From: JBDNJM01 sp041687755
Lineage (GTDB): Bacteria > Planctomycetota > UBA1135 > GCA-002686595
Direction: 5' to 3'
Assembly (NCBI GenBank): GCA_041687755.1
Contig: JBDNJM010000074.1
Coordinates: 1 to 37,999 of the forward strand
DNA length: 37,999 nucleotides
Shown here: piece after piece, positions 24,568-32,122 of the stretch
Layout of the letters: each line of letters begins with the position of its first letter
Position numbering within the stretch: the stretch's first letter is position 1
Notes under the pieces: generated by a model
Database searches by the model: none
What the model was told of the DNA's origin: nothing
Seen by the model: the letters and a program-made list of their open reading frames with translations, nothing else
Position numbers and translations under genes: made by a program

Positions 24568-26829
24568 ATGCTCCCTGCCTGTCCCCCGCATCGCTCGCGC
24601 TCGAGCGCTCTCCTGCTCCTAGGGCTGTTCAGCCCGCTGGCCGCCGCCCAGACTCCTGACTCCGAGGCGACCCCGACCTCGGTGGCGCTCCAACCGGCCC
24701 TCCAGATCAGCGCATCCCGCGCGGCCTTTGGCGTCGGCGAAGACGGAGGCCGCCAGGTCGGCGGCGGCCCCGACTACAAGGTCGAGCTGCTCCCCGGCGG
24801 TTTTGAGTTCACGCCCGCGCTGGGCCGCGCCGTCGAGACCAATCGCAGCCTGACTTGGCACCTGGACAGCATCTCCCGCGAAGGCGGACAGGTCCTCAGC
24901 GCCGACCGCTCCCTGCGTCCCGCCCTCGATGGCGCCCAGGCGATCTGGAGCCGCGAGGCCGGCATCCAGGAACGGCTCGAGTTCAGCCCTGAAGGCGTCG
25001 AGCTCTCCTACCTGTTCCCCGTGCGTCCCGCCGGCCGCGGTGACCTCATCGTGCGCGGCGCCCTCGCGACGAATCTTGCGCTCCCGAACGCCCACGGATC
25101 CGACGGCAGCCTCGAGTTCATCGAACCCGGCGCCGGCGGCCTCACGATCGGCCAGGTCTTCGGCATCGACGCCGAGGGCGTCACGGTGACCGGCACAACA
25201 CGTCTCGTCGATGGCGCGCTCGAGCTCGTGCTGCCGGGCGCCTTCGTGGACTCAGCGGCCTACCCTCTGCTGCTCGACCCGTTCATCGGCACCACGGACA
25301 TCGTGGCCGAGAACTTCGACGAGGGCGACCCGGACCTCGCCTACGACGAAGACGCCGACGAGTTCTTGGTGGTCTGGGAGCGCGGGTTCTCGGCCAGCGA
25401 CTTCGACGTCCGCGGACAACGCCTAAACGGCAGCGCCAACCCGATCGGTGGGCTCGTATTCATCGAGAGCACCAACGACATCGGCTTCAACCCCTGCGTC
25501 GGCAACGCGGGGCCGGCCGGAGCCTATGTCGTCGCCTGGCAAGAGAGCTCCGGAATCTTCGGGCCCTACGACATCCGCGCACGCGCCGTCGAGGCGGGCA
25601 CCGGAGCATTCGGAATCGCTACGACCGTCAACACGGCGGCCGCCAGCGCCTTCGGCGCGGACATCAGCGACTCGACCACCGACAACCGACTGCTCGTGGT
25701 CTGGACCGATGACACCGGCGGCATCCGCGGCCGCATTCCGCAGGTGGTCTCGAACCTAGAGTTGTCCTTCGGCGTCTTCGGCGACACCGTCCCGTTTTCG
25801 ATCAGCACCAACTCTGAAGACAGCGCGCCCGCCGTCTCCAAGAGTGGCTCCGAATCCGGCCTGTGGGCCGTCGTCTGGCAGCGCCGGATCACGACCACGA
25901 CGCCCTCCAATCGCCAAATCGCTGCGCGTATGGTGCGCTTCGATAGTGTCGCCATCACGAACGAGGCAGTGGTCGGCTTCTCGACCCGCGACGAGGAGAC
26001 CCCGGACGTCGACGGCGATGGCGGCCGCTTCATGGCCGTTTACCGCCGCGACGAGTCGAGCAGCTCGAGCACGGGCGATATCGTCACCCGGCCCCTGAGC
26101 TGGTCCGGGTCCTCCACGATCTGGGGCAACGCCGTGATCGCCCACGGAGATTCGAACGACAACGAGTCGCGCCCCGTCATCGCCTACACCGGCGACGCCT
26201 ACGTGGTCGCCTGGCAGGACGCCTTCAGCAACCCGCCTTTCGAAGTCCGCGCCGTCGTCGTGGACGAGTACCAGGGGGCGCCCTGCGGCAACGACTTCGG
26301 CGTCCCGAGCGTCGGCGTCGGCGAGGAGACCACTCCGGCGATCGTCTCAAAGCACAAGGGCTTCCAGGACTCGGACCCCCGCGTGCTGATCGGGCTGTTG
26401 CACGAGACCACCACCGGCGCGAATGAGAGCATCCAGGCCGCCTTGTTCGACACGGCCGTGGGGCAGATCGCCGACCTCGGCGGCGACTGCTTCGGTGCTG
26501 GCTCTTACGACGCGAGCTGCCTGGTCGCCGGCGAGACTAGCAAGCACGAGCTGCGCTTCGCCGAGCCCTCGAGCCCGGTCTACCTGATCGGCTCAGCGCC
26601 CACGCCCGCGTTCTTCTGCGGCAGTTGCACGCTGCACGTGAACCCGTTCGTCGGCTTCCTTCAGAGCGGCTTCACCAACTTCGACGGCCGCGATCAGATC
26701 GACATCACGATCCCGCCCGGCCTCCAGGGCACCCAACTGCACATGCAGTGGGCCATCCCCGACGCCACCCCCGGCTGCTCCACCTTCTCCGTCGACCTCT
26801 CCAACGCCCTCGACCTCACGATCCAATGA
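24568..26829 (+). CDS. Exported propeller-like protein A
   Basis: A 753-residue secreted protein, first of four related genes. Signal peptide about 1-28 (CPPHRSRSSALLLLGLFSPLAAAQ). An N-terminal beta-rich domain (about 60-245) holds 'DYKVELLPGGFEFTPALGRA' and 'GIQERLEFSPEGVELSYLFP' and closes with 'AAYPLLLDPFIG', a phrase common just before repeat domains. Then six repeats of a strand pair are visible (about 260-570): DEFLVVW...DVRGQRL, GAYVVAW...DIRARAV, NRLLVVW...GIRGRIP, GLWAVVW...QIAARMV, GRFMAVY...DIVTRPL, DAYVVAW...EVRAVVV, consistent with a beta-propeller. The fifth carries 'DVDGDG', a possible calcium loop. A Cys-rich C-terminal module (about 655-753) contains TSKHEL, CGSC and ends LSNALDLTIQ. 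Function unknown; the upstream 149 codons are low complexity and exclude the earlier start. Confidence 0.85.
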   Translation: MLPACPPHRSRSSALLLLGLFSPLAAAQTPDSEATPTSVALQPALQISASRAAFGVGEDGGRQVGGGPDYKVELLPGGFEFTPALGRAVETNRSLTWHLDSISREGGQVLSADRSLRPALDGAQAIWSREAGIQERLEFSPEGVELSYLFPVRPAGRGDLIVRGALATNLALPNAHGSDGSLEFIEPGAGGLTIGQVFGIDAEGVTVTGTTRLVDGALELVLPGAFVDSAAYPLLLDPFIGTTDIVAENFDEGDPDLAYDEDADEFLVVWERGFSASDFDVRGQRLNGSANPIGGLVFIESTNDIGFNPCVGNAGPAGAYVVAWQESSGIFGPYDIRARAVEAGTGAFGIATTVNTAAASAFGADISDSTTDNRLLVVWTDDTGGIRGRIPQVVSNLELSFGVFGDTVPFSISTNSEDSAPAVSKSGSESGLWAVVWQRRITTTTPSNRQIAARMVRFDSVAITNEAVVGFSTRDEETPDVDGDGGRFMAVYRRDESSSSSTGDIVTRPLSWSGSSTIWGNAVIAHGDSNDNESRPVIAYTGDAYVVAWQDAFSNPPFEVRAVVVDEYQGAPCGNDFGVPSVGVGEETTPAIVSKHKGFQDSDPRVLIGLLHETTTGANESIQAALFDTAVGQIADLGGDCFGAGSYDASCLVAGETSKHELRFAEPSSPVYLIGSAPTPAFFCGSCTLHVNPFVGFLQSGFTNFDGRDQIDITIPPGLQGTQLHMQWAIPDATPGCSTFSVDLSNALDLTIQ

Positions 26830-29129
26830 ATGTCCTTCTCCACCCGGCCGGCCTGCCCTTGTCCGCCGTCCTCGGCGCGGCGCTGATCGCCGGCCCCGCG
26901 CACTCCCAAAGCCCCAGCACCGAGCAGGGTTTCCGCACTCGCCACTCGGTCCCTGCGGAGCTTGAGCACGACCTCGTCGAACGCCCCTCCGGCGTCTCGT
27001 TCCTCGACGGCTGGACGGCCGTCGGAGAGCAGGACGGCCTGCTCTTGGCCGCCGCTGACGCCTACTCCGCGAGCTTCGGCACCGCCGGCCTCGAATTCCG
27101 CCCCGCAGTCGGTCCCGACGCAACTGAGCTGCCGCCCCTGCGGCTCGATACCGCACGTGTTTCGCTCGGTGAGACGCTGCTGCTCGGTGCTCCCGAGCAG
27201 ACCCACCTGCACATCGACGGTGATCTGCTGCAGGCCGACCTCGGCGCCGGCATCACCGAGCGCTACCGCGTTAGCCCTGAGGGCCTGCAGCTCGAGTACG
27301 AGGTCCGCGAACTGCCCCACCGCCAGGGCCCGCTGACCGTCGAGCTGCGGCTCGACACGGAGCTCCGCCACGTGGGCCGCGACGCGCTCGGCCGCGATCG
27401 TTTCGAGCGCTCGGACGCGGGGCAAGCCGTCCTGATCGGCGGCGTCCTGGGCGTCGACGCCCGCGGCCGCAGCGCGACCGGGACCTCTCGCGTCGAGGGG
27501 GACATGCTCGTCCTCGAACTGCCCGCCGAATTCATCGCGACGGCCGAGCTCCCGCTCGTGCTCGACCCCTTGATCACCCCAGCCGAAGACCTGCCCGGAG
27601 CCTCGTCGAGACACCTCGATTTCGCGTGGTCGGGCTCGGCCAACCTCTGGGGCGCAACCTGGGCGAACGTTTCTGGTGGCTCAGAGGTCGGCGTCTACTT
27701 CGCCACCTTCGCGGACGGAGAGGCACCCGACTTTCCGTTGTCGATCGTCGCCACAAGCGGCCGATTCGGCAGTCCGACGCTCGCCTACAACAATCAGACC
27801 GACCTGTTCCTCGTGACCTACGTGGAGTCCGACGGCGTCCTGGGGCCCTTCGACCTGCTGTGCAGGGCCTACACCGCCGCCCCGATCGGTGCGTCAATCG
27901 CCTCCGGCGTGACGACGCTCGCCTCAAGCCTCAGCGTGCACCCCGACCCGGACTCGGGCTCGGAGTCGACCGTGGCTGACGACGACGTTCTGGTCATCTA
28001 CCTCGACAACGGGGACGTACGCTCGGCCCAGGTCTCGGTGCCGACAACGAGCGACCCGTTCGTCGTCAACGACGTGCTGCTCGACACCGGCTTCTCCGCC
28101 ACCCGCCCGGCGATCTCCAAGGGCGGAGGATCCTCCGGTCGGTTCCTGGCCGTCTGGCAGCGCGAGAGCAGCGGTCAAAGTGACCTCCGCATGAGGGTCG
28201 TCGACCGCAACAACGTGCTCCTGGGCAACGGCGGCAATGTGACCACCCTCAGCTTCGAGCAGCGCGACCCCGACGTCGACGGCGACGGCAACGAATGGCT
28301 CGTTGCCTTCGAGCAGGACAAGGCACCCGGTGACAGCGACATCCTCGCCCGACGTGTGCTTTGGAACGGCACGAACGTCTCGTGGGCCGACGGCCCGGTG
28401 ATCCAGATCGAGGCCGACGCCAACGACGACGAGGTCGATCCGGCCGTCGCCTGGGTCGGCTCCAAGTACATGGTCGCCTGGGCCGACGAGCGCGGCGGCT
28501 TCGGCAGCGGACCGTTCGAGTACGACGTCTACTTCGCCGGCTTTGACGCAGAGACCTGCATTCCCTGCGAGGCGGAAACGCTGCTCTCAGGGGGCTCTGC
28601 TTGGCGTGGCGAGCTGGCGATGGGAACCCAGGTTGCCTCCACCACGAATGCTTCTCTCGACCGTGCGATGCTCGGCTGGGACGTTCAGGAGCTCACGATC
28701 CCTTCCACCGGCGACGGCCAGACGGCCTTGCTCGACGGCATCGGTGTCGGCGGCCCGGCCATCAATACTGGCGGTGGCTGCGGACTCGGCGGCACCCTGA
28801 CCCGCAACGGCCCGATCGCCGTCGGCGGCACGACCCAATACGTGCTCTCGGGCGCGAACCCCGCCTCGACCCTGGCCATCCTGGGCATCGCGCCCAGCAC
28901 GGCCCCATTCGTGTGCGACGGCTGCGCCTGGGTGCCCTTCAAGTACTCGTTCGTCGTGCCCGTGACCAACGGCTCCGCGTTCCAGAACGTCGACGCCCCC
29001 TGCAACGTCGACCTCGTCGGCCGCGCCTTCGAAGTCCAGTGGACCGTGGTGAGCCCGGGCGACATGCCCTGCTCGATCTCGCCGGACCTGGCCCTTTCGA
29101 ACCGCCTGGCGATCGAGATCGGCCTCTAG
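26826..29129 (+). CDS. Exported propeller-like protein B, coupled to A
   Basis: A 767-residue secreted protein whose ATG overlaps the stop of gene A (ATGA), so its translation is coupled to A and it has no leader of its own. Signal peptide about 1-27, ending 'GPAHSQ'. It is a divergent paralogue: the N-terminal domain keeps 'GITERYRVSPEGLQLEYEV' and 'AELPLVLDPLI', and the middle keeps repeat strands (DLFLVTY, DDVLVIY, GRFLAVW, NEWLVAF with a DVDGDG loop before it, SKYMVAW). The C-terminal module differs more but retains the 'FVCDGCAWVPF' pair and the closing 'LALSNRLAIEIGL'. No catalytic motif is seen. The fixed A-B coupling suggests the two products are needed in equal amounts, perhaps as partners on the cell surface; that is inference. 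Confidence 0.83.
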   Translation: MNVLLHPAGLPLSAVLGAALIAGPAHSQSPSTEQGFRTRHSVPAELEHDLVERPSGVSFLDGWTAVGEQDGLLLAAADAYSASFGTAGLEFRPAVGPDATELPPLRLDTARVSLGETLLLGAPEQTHLHIDGDLLQADLGAGITERYRVSPEGLQLEYEVRELPHRQGPLTVELRLDTELRHVGRDALGRDRFERSDAGQAVLIGGVLGVDARGRSATGTSRVEGDMLVLELPAEFIATAELPLVLDPLITPAEDLPGASSRHLDFAWSGSANLWGATWANVSGGSEVGVYFATFADGEAPDFPLSIVATSGRFGSPTLAYNNQTDLFLVTYVESDGVLGPFDLLCRAYTAAPIGASIASGVTTLASSLSVHPDPDSGSESTVADDDVLVIYLDNGDVRSAQVSVPTTSDPFVVNDVLLDTGFSATRPAISKGGGSSGRFLAVWQRESSGQSDLRMRVVDRNNVLLGNGGNVTTLSFEQRDPDVDGDGNEWLVAFEQDKAPGDSDILARRVLWNGTNVSWADGPVIQIEADANDDEVDPAVAWVGSKYMVAWADERGGFGSGPFEYDVYFAGFDAETCIPCEAETLLSGGSAWRGELAMGTQVASTTNASLDRAMLGWDVQELTIPSTGDGQTALLDGIGVGGPAINTGGGCGLGGTLTRNGPIAVGGTTQYVLSGANPASTLAILGIAPSTAPFVCDGCAWVPFKYSFVVPVTNGSAFQNVDAPCNVDLVGRAFEVQWTVVSPGDMPCSISPDLALSNRLAIEIGL

Positions 29130-29190
29130 TCGCCCCTGCCGGGGACGCGCGCACGCGCCCCGTAGCGCCGGCCTCACCCGGTGTCTCCCG

Positions 29191-29226
29191 ACCGCCCGCA
29201 GAAGCCCCCAGGCTTCGGCGGGCGGT
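29191..29226 (+). terminator. Terminator of the A-B operon
   Basis: ACCGCCCGC (29191-29199) pairs with GCGGGCGGT (29218-29226), and GAAGCC/GGCTTC continue the stem inside past an A/G mismatch, with loop CCCA. CTTACGTT follows. It lies 61 bases after the stop of gene B. Confidence 0.7.
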
Positions 29227-29395
29227 CTTACGTTGGCGCCTCCTGGACAACCCAGCCCCCCCGCTCACAGGCCCTCCACGGTGGCCAAGTGCCATAGGTC
29301 CGGGAGCACTGCACGTGGGTCCTGACTCCTGCCCCAAGGCCCGATCCGCGTGGGCGGCCTCTCCGTCAGCCTTCCAGGTCGCCGCAATTCGTGGC

Positions 29396-29433
29396 TCCGA
29401 TGGCGGGTCCGCCGGCCCGCTCGCGTGTTGATC
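29396..29433 (+). promoter_or_regulatory. Conserved upstream motif of propeller gene A'
   Basis: TCCGATGGCGGGTC (29396-29409), a 12-base spacer, then CGCGTGTTGATC (29422-29433), 88 bases before the ATG. Both blocks and the spacer length are identical to those before the paralogue at 32123, while the spacer sequence differs. Confidence 0.6.
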
Positions 29434-29520
29434 AAGAAGCACCGCCGGATTCGTCCGCTCGGACCTGCTGTCCAACGGAACGGCCACTCCCGACCCTCGA
29501 AGCACCCCATCGCCCTGACC

Positions 29521-31788
29521 ATGTTGCCTGCCTGTATCCCCCCCCTCCCGAGCGCCCTCGCGTTCTTCGCTCTGTTCTCCCCCCTTGCCCAGACGAGCCC
29601 GGCGGATCCGTCTTCCGACCCGGCAGCCGAGGACCCCGCGGTCGCCCCCACCGCGATGGCTCAAGCTACCGGCCTGCACCGTGCCTTCGGGCTGCACGCC
29701 GAGGGCACGCGCCAGTTCGGCGGCGGCACCGACTACAAGGTCGAGCTGCTGCCCGGCGCCTTCGAATTCACGCCCGCGCTCGGGCGCGCCGTCCAGACCT
29801 CACGCCGACTGACCTGGTCCCTGGACCGCATCTCCCGCGAGACCGACGTCTGGATCCAAGCCGACCCCGAGGTGCGCCCCACGCTGCAGGACTCCCGCGC
29901 GATCTGGAGCCGCGCCCGCGGCATCGAAGAACGACTGGAATTCAGCCCGGAAGGCGTCGAGCTCTCCTTCCTGTTCCCCGAACGTCCCGCAGGCCGCGGT
30001 GATCTCATAGTGCGCGGGCACCTCGACACGAACCTTGAGCTGCCCACGGGCCACAACGCGGTCGGCGCGCTCGAATTCTCCGAGTCGGGTGTTGGGGGCT
30101 TGAGCATCGGCCAGGTCTCCGGCGTTGACGCGGACGGCGTCAGTGTCACGGGTTCAACGCGCCTCGTGGACGGCGTGCTCGAACTTGTGCTGCCGGCCGA
30201 GTTCGTGGACGCAGCTGCGTATCCCATGCTCCTCGACCCGTTTATCGGATCGACCGACATCGTTGGAGACGGCTTCAACGAAGGCACTCCCGACGTTGCC
30301 TACGACCGCGACGCGGACGAGTTCCTTGTGGTGTGGTCGAGGGCCTTTTCGACGTTCGATATCGATGTCCGGGGACGGCGCCTGAACGGTCTCGGGAATC
30401 CTGTCGGCGGCCTGATCTTCGTCGAATCCGACGACAACCTGTTCAGCTTCAACCCCAGCGTGGGCAGCGCCGGCTCCGCGGGCGCGTTCCTGGTCGCCTG
30501 GTCCGAGAGCCCGTTCACCTTCGGACCCTACGCAATCCGAGCCCGCGCGGTCGGCGCCGGCACCGGCGCGGTCGGGACCCCGGCCACGCTGAGCGTAGGA
30601 AGCGCCGGTGCAAGCGACCCGGTCGTCGGCGACTCAACCACCGACGGCCGCGTTCTGGTCGCCTGGTCCGAGTTCGGCGCAGGCATCCGCGCCCGTGTTC
30701 CGGAAGTGCTCAGCAACTTGACGCTGTTCTTCGGCCTGTTCGGCGGCCCGGGAGTGATCCACGTGTCCGACGACTCCAACGACATCCGGCCGAACGTCTC
30801 CAAGAGCGGGTCGGCCTCCGCCGTGTGGGCCATTGTCTGGCAGCGCACGGTCTTCAGCCCCTCCCTCAACCGCCAAGTCGCTGCCCGCATGCTGCGCTCA
30901 GACAGCGCCCTAGTGAGCGGTATTGTCCAGACGGGCCTCTCCAGCCGCAACGAGGACTCTCCCGACGTCGACGGCGAAGGCGGCCGCTTCATGCTCGCCT
31001 ACCGCCGCGACGAGACCAGCAGCTCGAACCTCGGCGACATCATCGCCCAGCCCCTGCTGTTCGACGGCACCAACGCCAGCTTCGGGGTTCCTGCCATCGC
31101 CCACGGCAACCTCAACGACAACGAGTTCAATCCAAGGATTGCCTACACAGGCAACGCCTACGTGATCACGTGGCAGGACGCTTTCAGCACGCCCACCTAC
31201 GAGGTCCGCGCGGTCGTCGTCGATGCTCTCGACGGCGAGCCCTGCGGCGCCAACTTCAGCGTTCCCAGCGCTGGCGCCGGCCAAGAGACCGTCCCCGCGA
31301 TCGCCGGGAAGTACAAGAGCGCTGGCGACCCCAACTCTCGAGTGGTCATCACGCTGCTGAATGAATCCACGGCCAGCGGCGACGAGAGCATCCAGGCCGC
31401 CCTCTACGAGACCCGCACAGGGATCGCTACCGACCTCGGCGGTGAGTGCCAAGACACGGGTGAGTACATCGCAACGTGCATCGTCTCCGGCGGCACCAGC
31501 AAGCACGAGCTGCACTCAGCCCCGCCCTTCACGACCGTCTTCCTGATGGGCTCGGTCCCCACGGCGGCCTTCCCGTGCGACGGCTGCACCCTGTTCCCGA
31601 ACCCGATTACGGGCTTCTTCCTGAGCGGCTTCACCGACGACGAGGGCCGCGACCGGCTCGAGCTCGACGTCCCCCCGGGACTCGACGGCGGCGTCGTCCA
31701 CCTCCAGTGGGCGCTCGCTACTCCCAACCCCGGCTGCTCGGTCTTCTCGATCGACCTGTCTAACGCGTTAGAGATCACGATCCAATAA
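29521..31788 (+). CDS. Exported propeller-like protein A'
   Basis: A 755-residue secreted paralogue of A. Signal peptide about 1-25 (ends 'FSPLAQTSPAD'). Same order: N-terminal domain with 'DYKVELLPGAFEFTPALGRA' and 'GIEERLEFSPEGVELSFLFP', closing 'AAYPMLLDPFIGS'; six repeat units between about 262 and 570 (DEFLVVW...DVRGRRL, GAFLVAW...AIRARAV, GRVLVAW...GIRARVP, SAVWAIVW...QVAARML, GRFMLAY...DIIAQPL, NAYVITW...EVRAVVV); then a C-terminal module with TSKHELHSAPPF, CDGC at about 686-689 and end LSNALEITIQ. It is visibly closer to A'' than to A, in protein and in leader DNA, so these two arose by a later duplication. Its own terminator follows and it has no B-type partner. Confidence 0.85.
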   Translation: MLPACIPPLPSALAFFALFSPLAQTSPADPSSDPAAEDPAVAPTAMAQATGLHRAFGLHAEGTRQFGGGTDYKVELLPGAFEFTPALGRAVQTSRRLTWSLDRISRETDVWIQADPEVRPTLQDSRAIWSRARGIEERLEFSPEGVELSFLFPERPAGRGDLIVRGHLDTNLELPTGHNAVGALEFSESGVGGLSIGQVSGVDADGVSVTGSTRLVDGVLELVLPAEFVDAAAYPMLLDPFIGSTDIVGDGFNEGTPDVAYDRDADEFLVVWSRAFSTFDIDVRGRRLNGLGNPVGGLIFVESDDNLFSFNPSVGSAGSAGAFLVAWSESPFTFGPYAIRARAVGAGTGAVGTPATLSVGSAGASDPVVGDSTTDGRVLVAWSEFGAGIRARVPEVLSNLTLFFGLFGGPGVIHVSDDSNDIRPNVSKSGSASAVWAIVWQRTVFSPSLNRQVAARMLRSDSALVSGIVQTGLSSRNEDSPDVDGEGGRFMLAYRRDETSSSNLGDIIAQPLLFDGTNASFGVPAIAHGNLNDNEFNPRIAYTGNAYVITWQDAFSTPTYEVRAVVVDALDGEPCGANFSVPSAGAGQETVPAIAGKYKSAGDPNSRVVITLLNESTASGDESIQAALYETRTGIATDLGGECQDTGEYIATCIVSGGTSKHELHSAPPFTTVFLMGSVPTAAFPCDGCTLFPNPITGFFLSGFTDDEGRDRLELDVPPGLDGGVVHLQWALATPNPGCSVFSIDLSNALEITIQ

Positions 31789-31856
31789 CTGGAGTCTAGT
31801 CCGCCTCCCCCGAGGCGCGCGCCGCCGGCTTGCGCCCAGAGCAGCCGGCCCTGCGA

Positions 31857-31881
31857 CCCGCACGAGTTCGCCTCGTGCGGG
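31857..31881 (+). terminator. Terminator of propeller gene A'
   Basis: CCCGCACGAG (31857-31866) and CTCGTGCGGG (31872-31881) form a perfect 10-bp stem with loop TTCGC, 69 bases after the stop codon. The following sequence has only scattered Ts. Confidence 0.6.
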
Positions 31882-31983
31882 CCGCCTCGGTTCTAGGCCG
31901 CAGTCCACTGCCGTGCTCGAGGTTTCCGGACCTCGCCTCCACCAGCAACCTGCCGGGTGGAGCCACTCGCCGCTCGCCGCATT

Positions 31984-32021
31984 TCCGATGGCGGGTCTGG
32001 AGCTCCCCCCGCGTGTTGATC
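31984..32021 (+). promoter_or_regulatory. Conserved upstream motif of propeller gene A''
   Basis: TCCGATGGCGGGTC (31984-31997), a 12-base spacer, then CGCGTGTTGATC (32010-32021), 102 bases before the ATG. Identical blocks and spacing to the copy at 29396. Confidence 0.6.
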
Positions 32022-32122
32022 TCACTACGCCGCAGGACCCCGTCGGCAAGACCTCGCGGTTGGATCCAACGGCTCCTCCTCTCGGTCCCAACAGGTCCCA
32101 AAGCCCCCGAAGCGCTCTGACC

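Larger units (their letters stand above)
29130..29520. other. Leader region of propeller gene A'
   Basis: 391 bases containing the terminator of the A-B unit (29191-29226) and the conserved bipartite motif (29396-29433). The reading frame of A' stays open through the second half, but the translation is Arg/Pro-rich without a signal peptide, so it is treated as leader. Confidence 0.6.
31789..32122. other. Leader region of propeller gene A''
   Basis: 334 bases with the terminator of A' (31857-31881) and the conserved bipartite motif (31984-32021). The last bases before the ATG (CGAAGC...CTCTGACC) match those before A', showing that the leader was duplicated with the gene. Confidence 0.6.
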
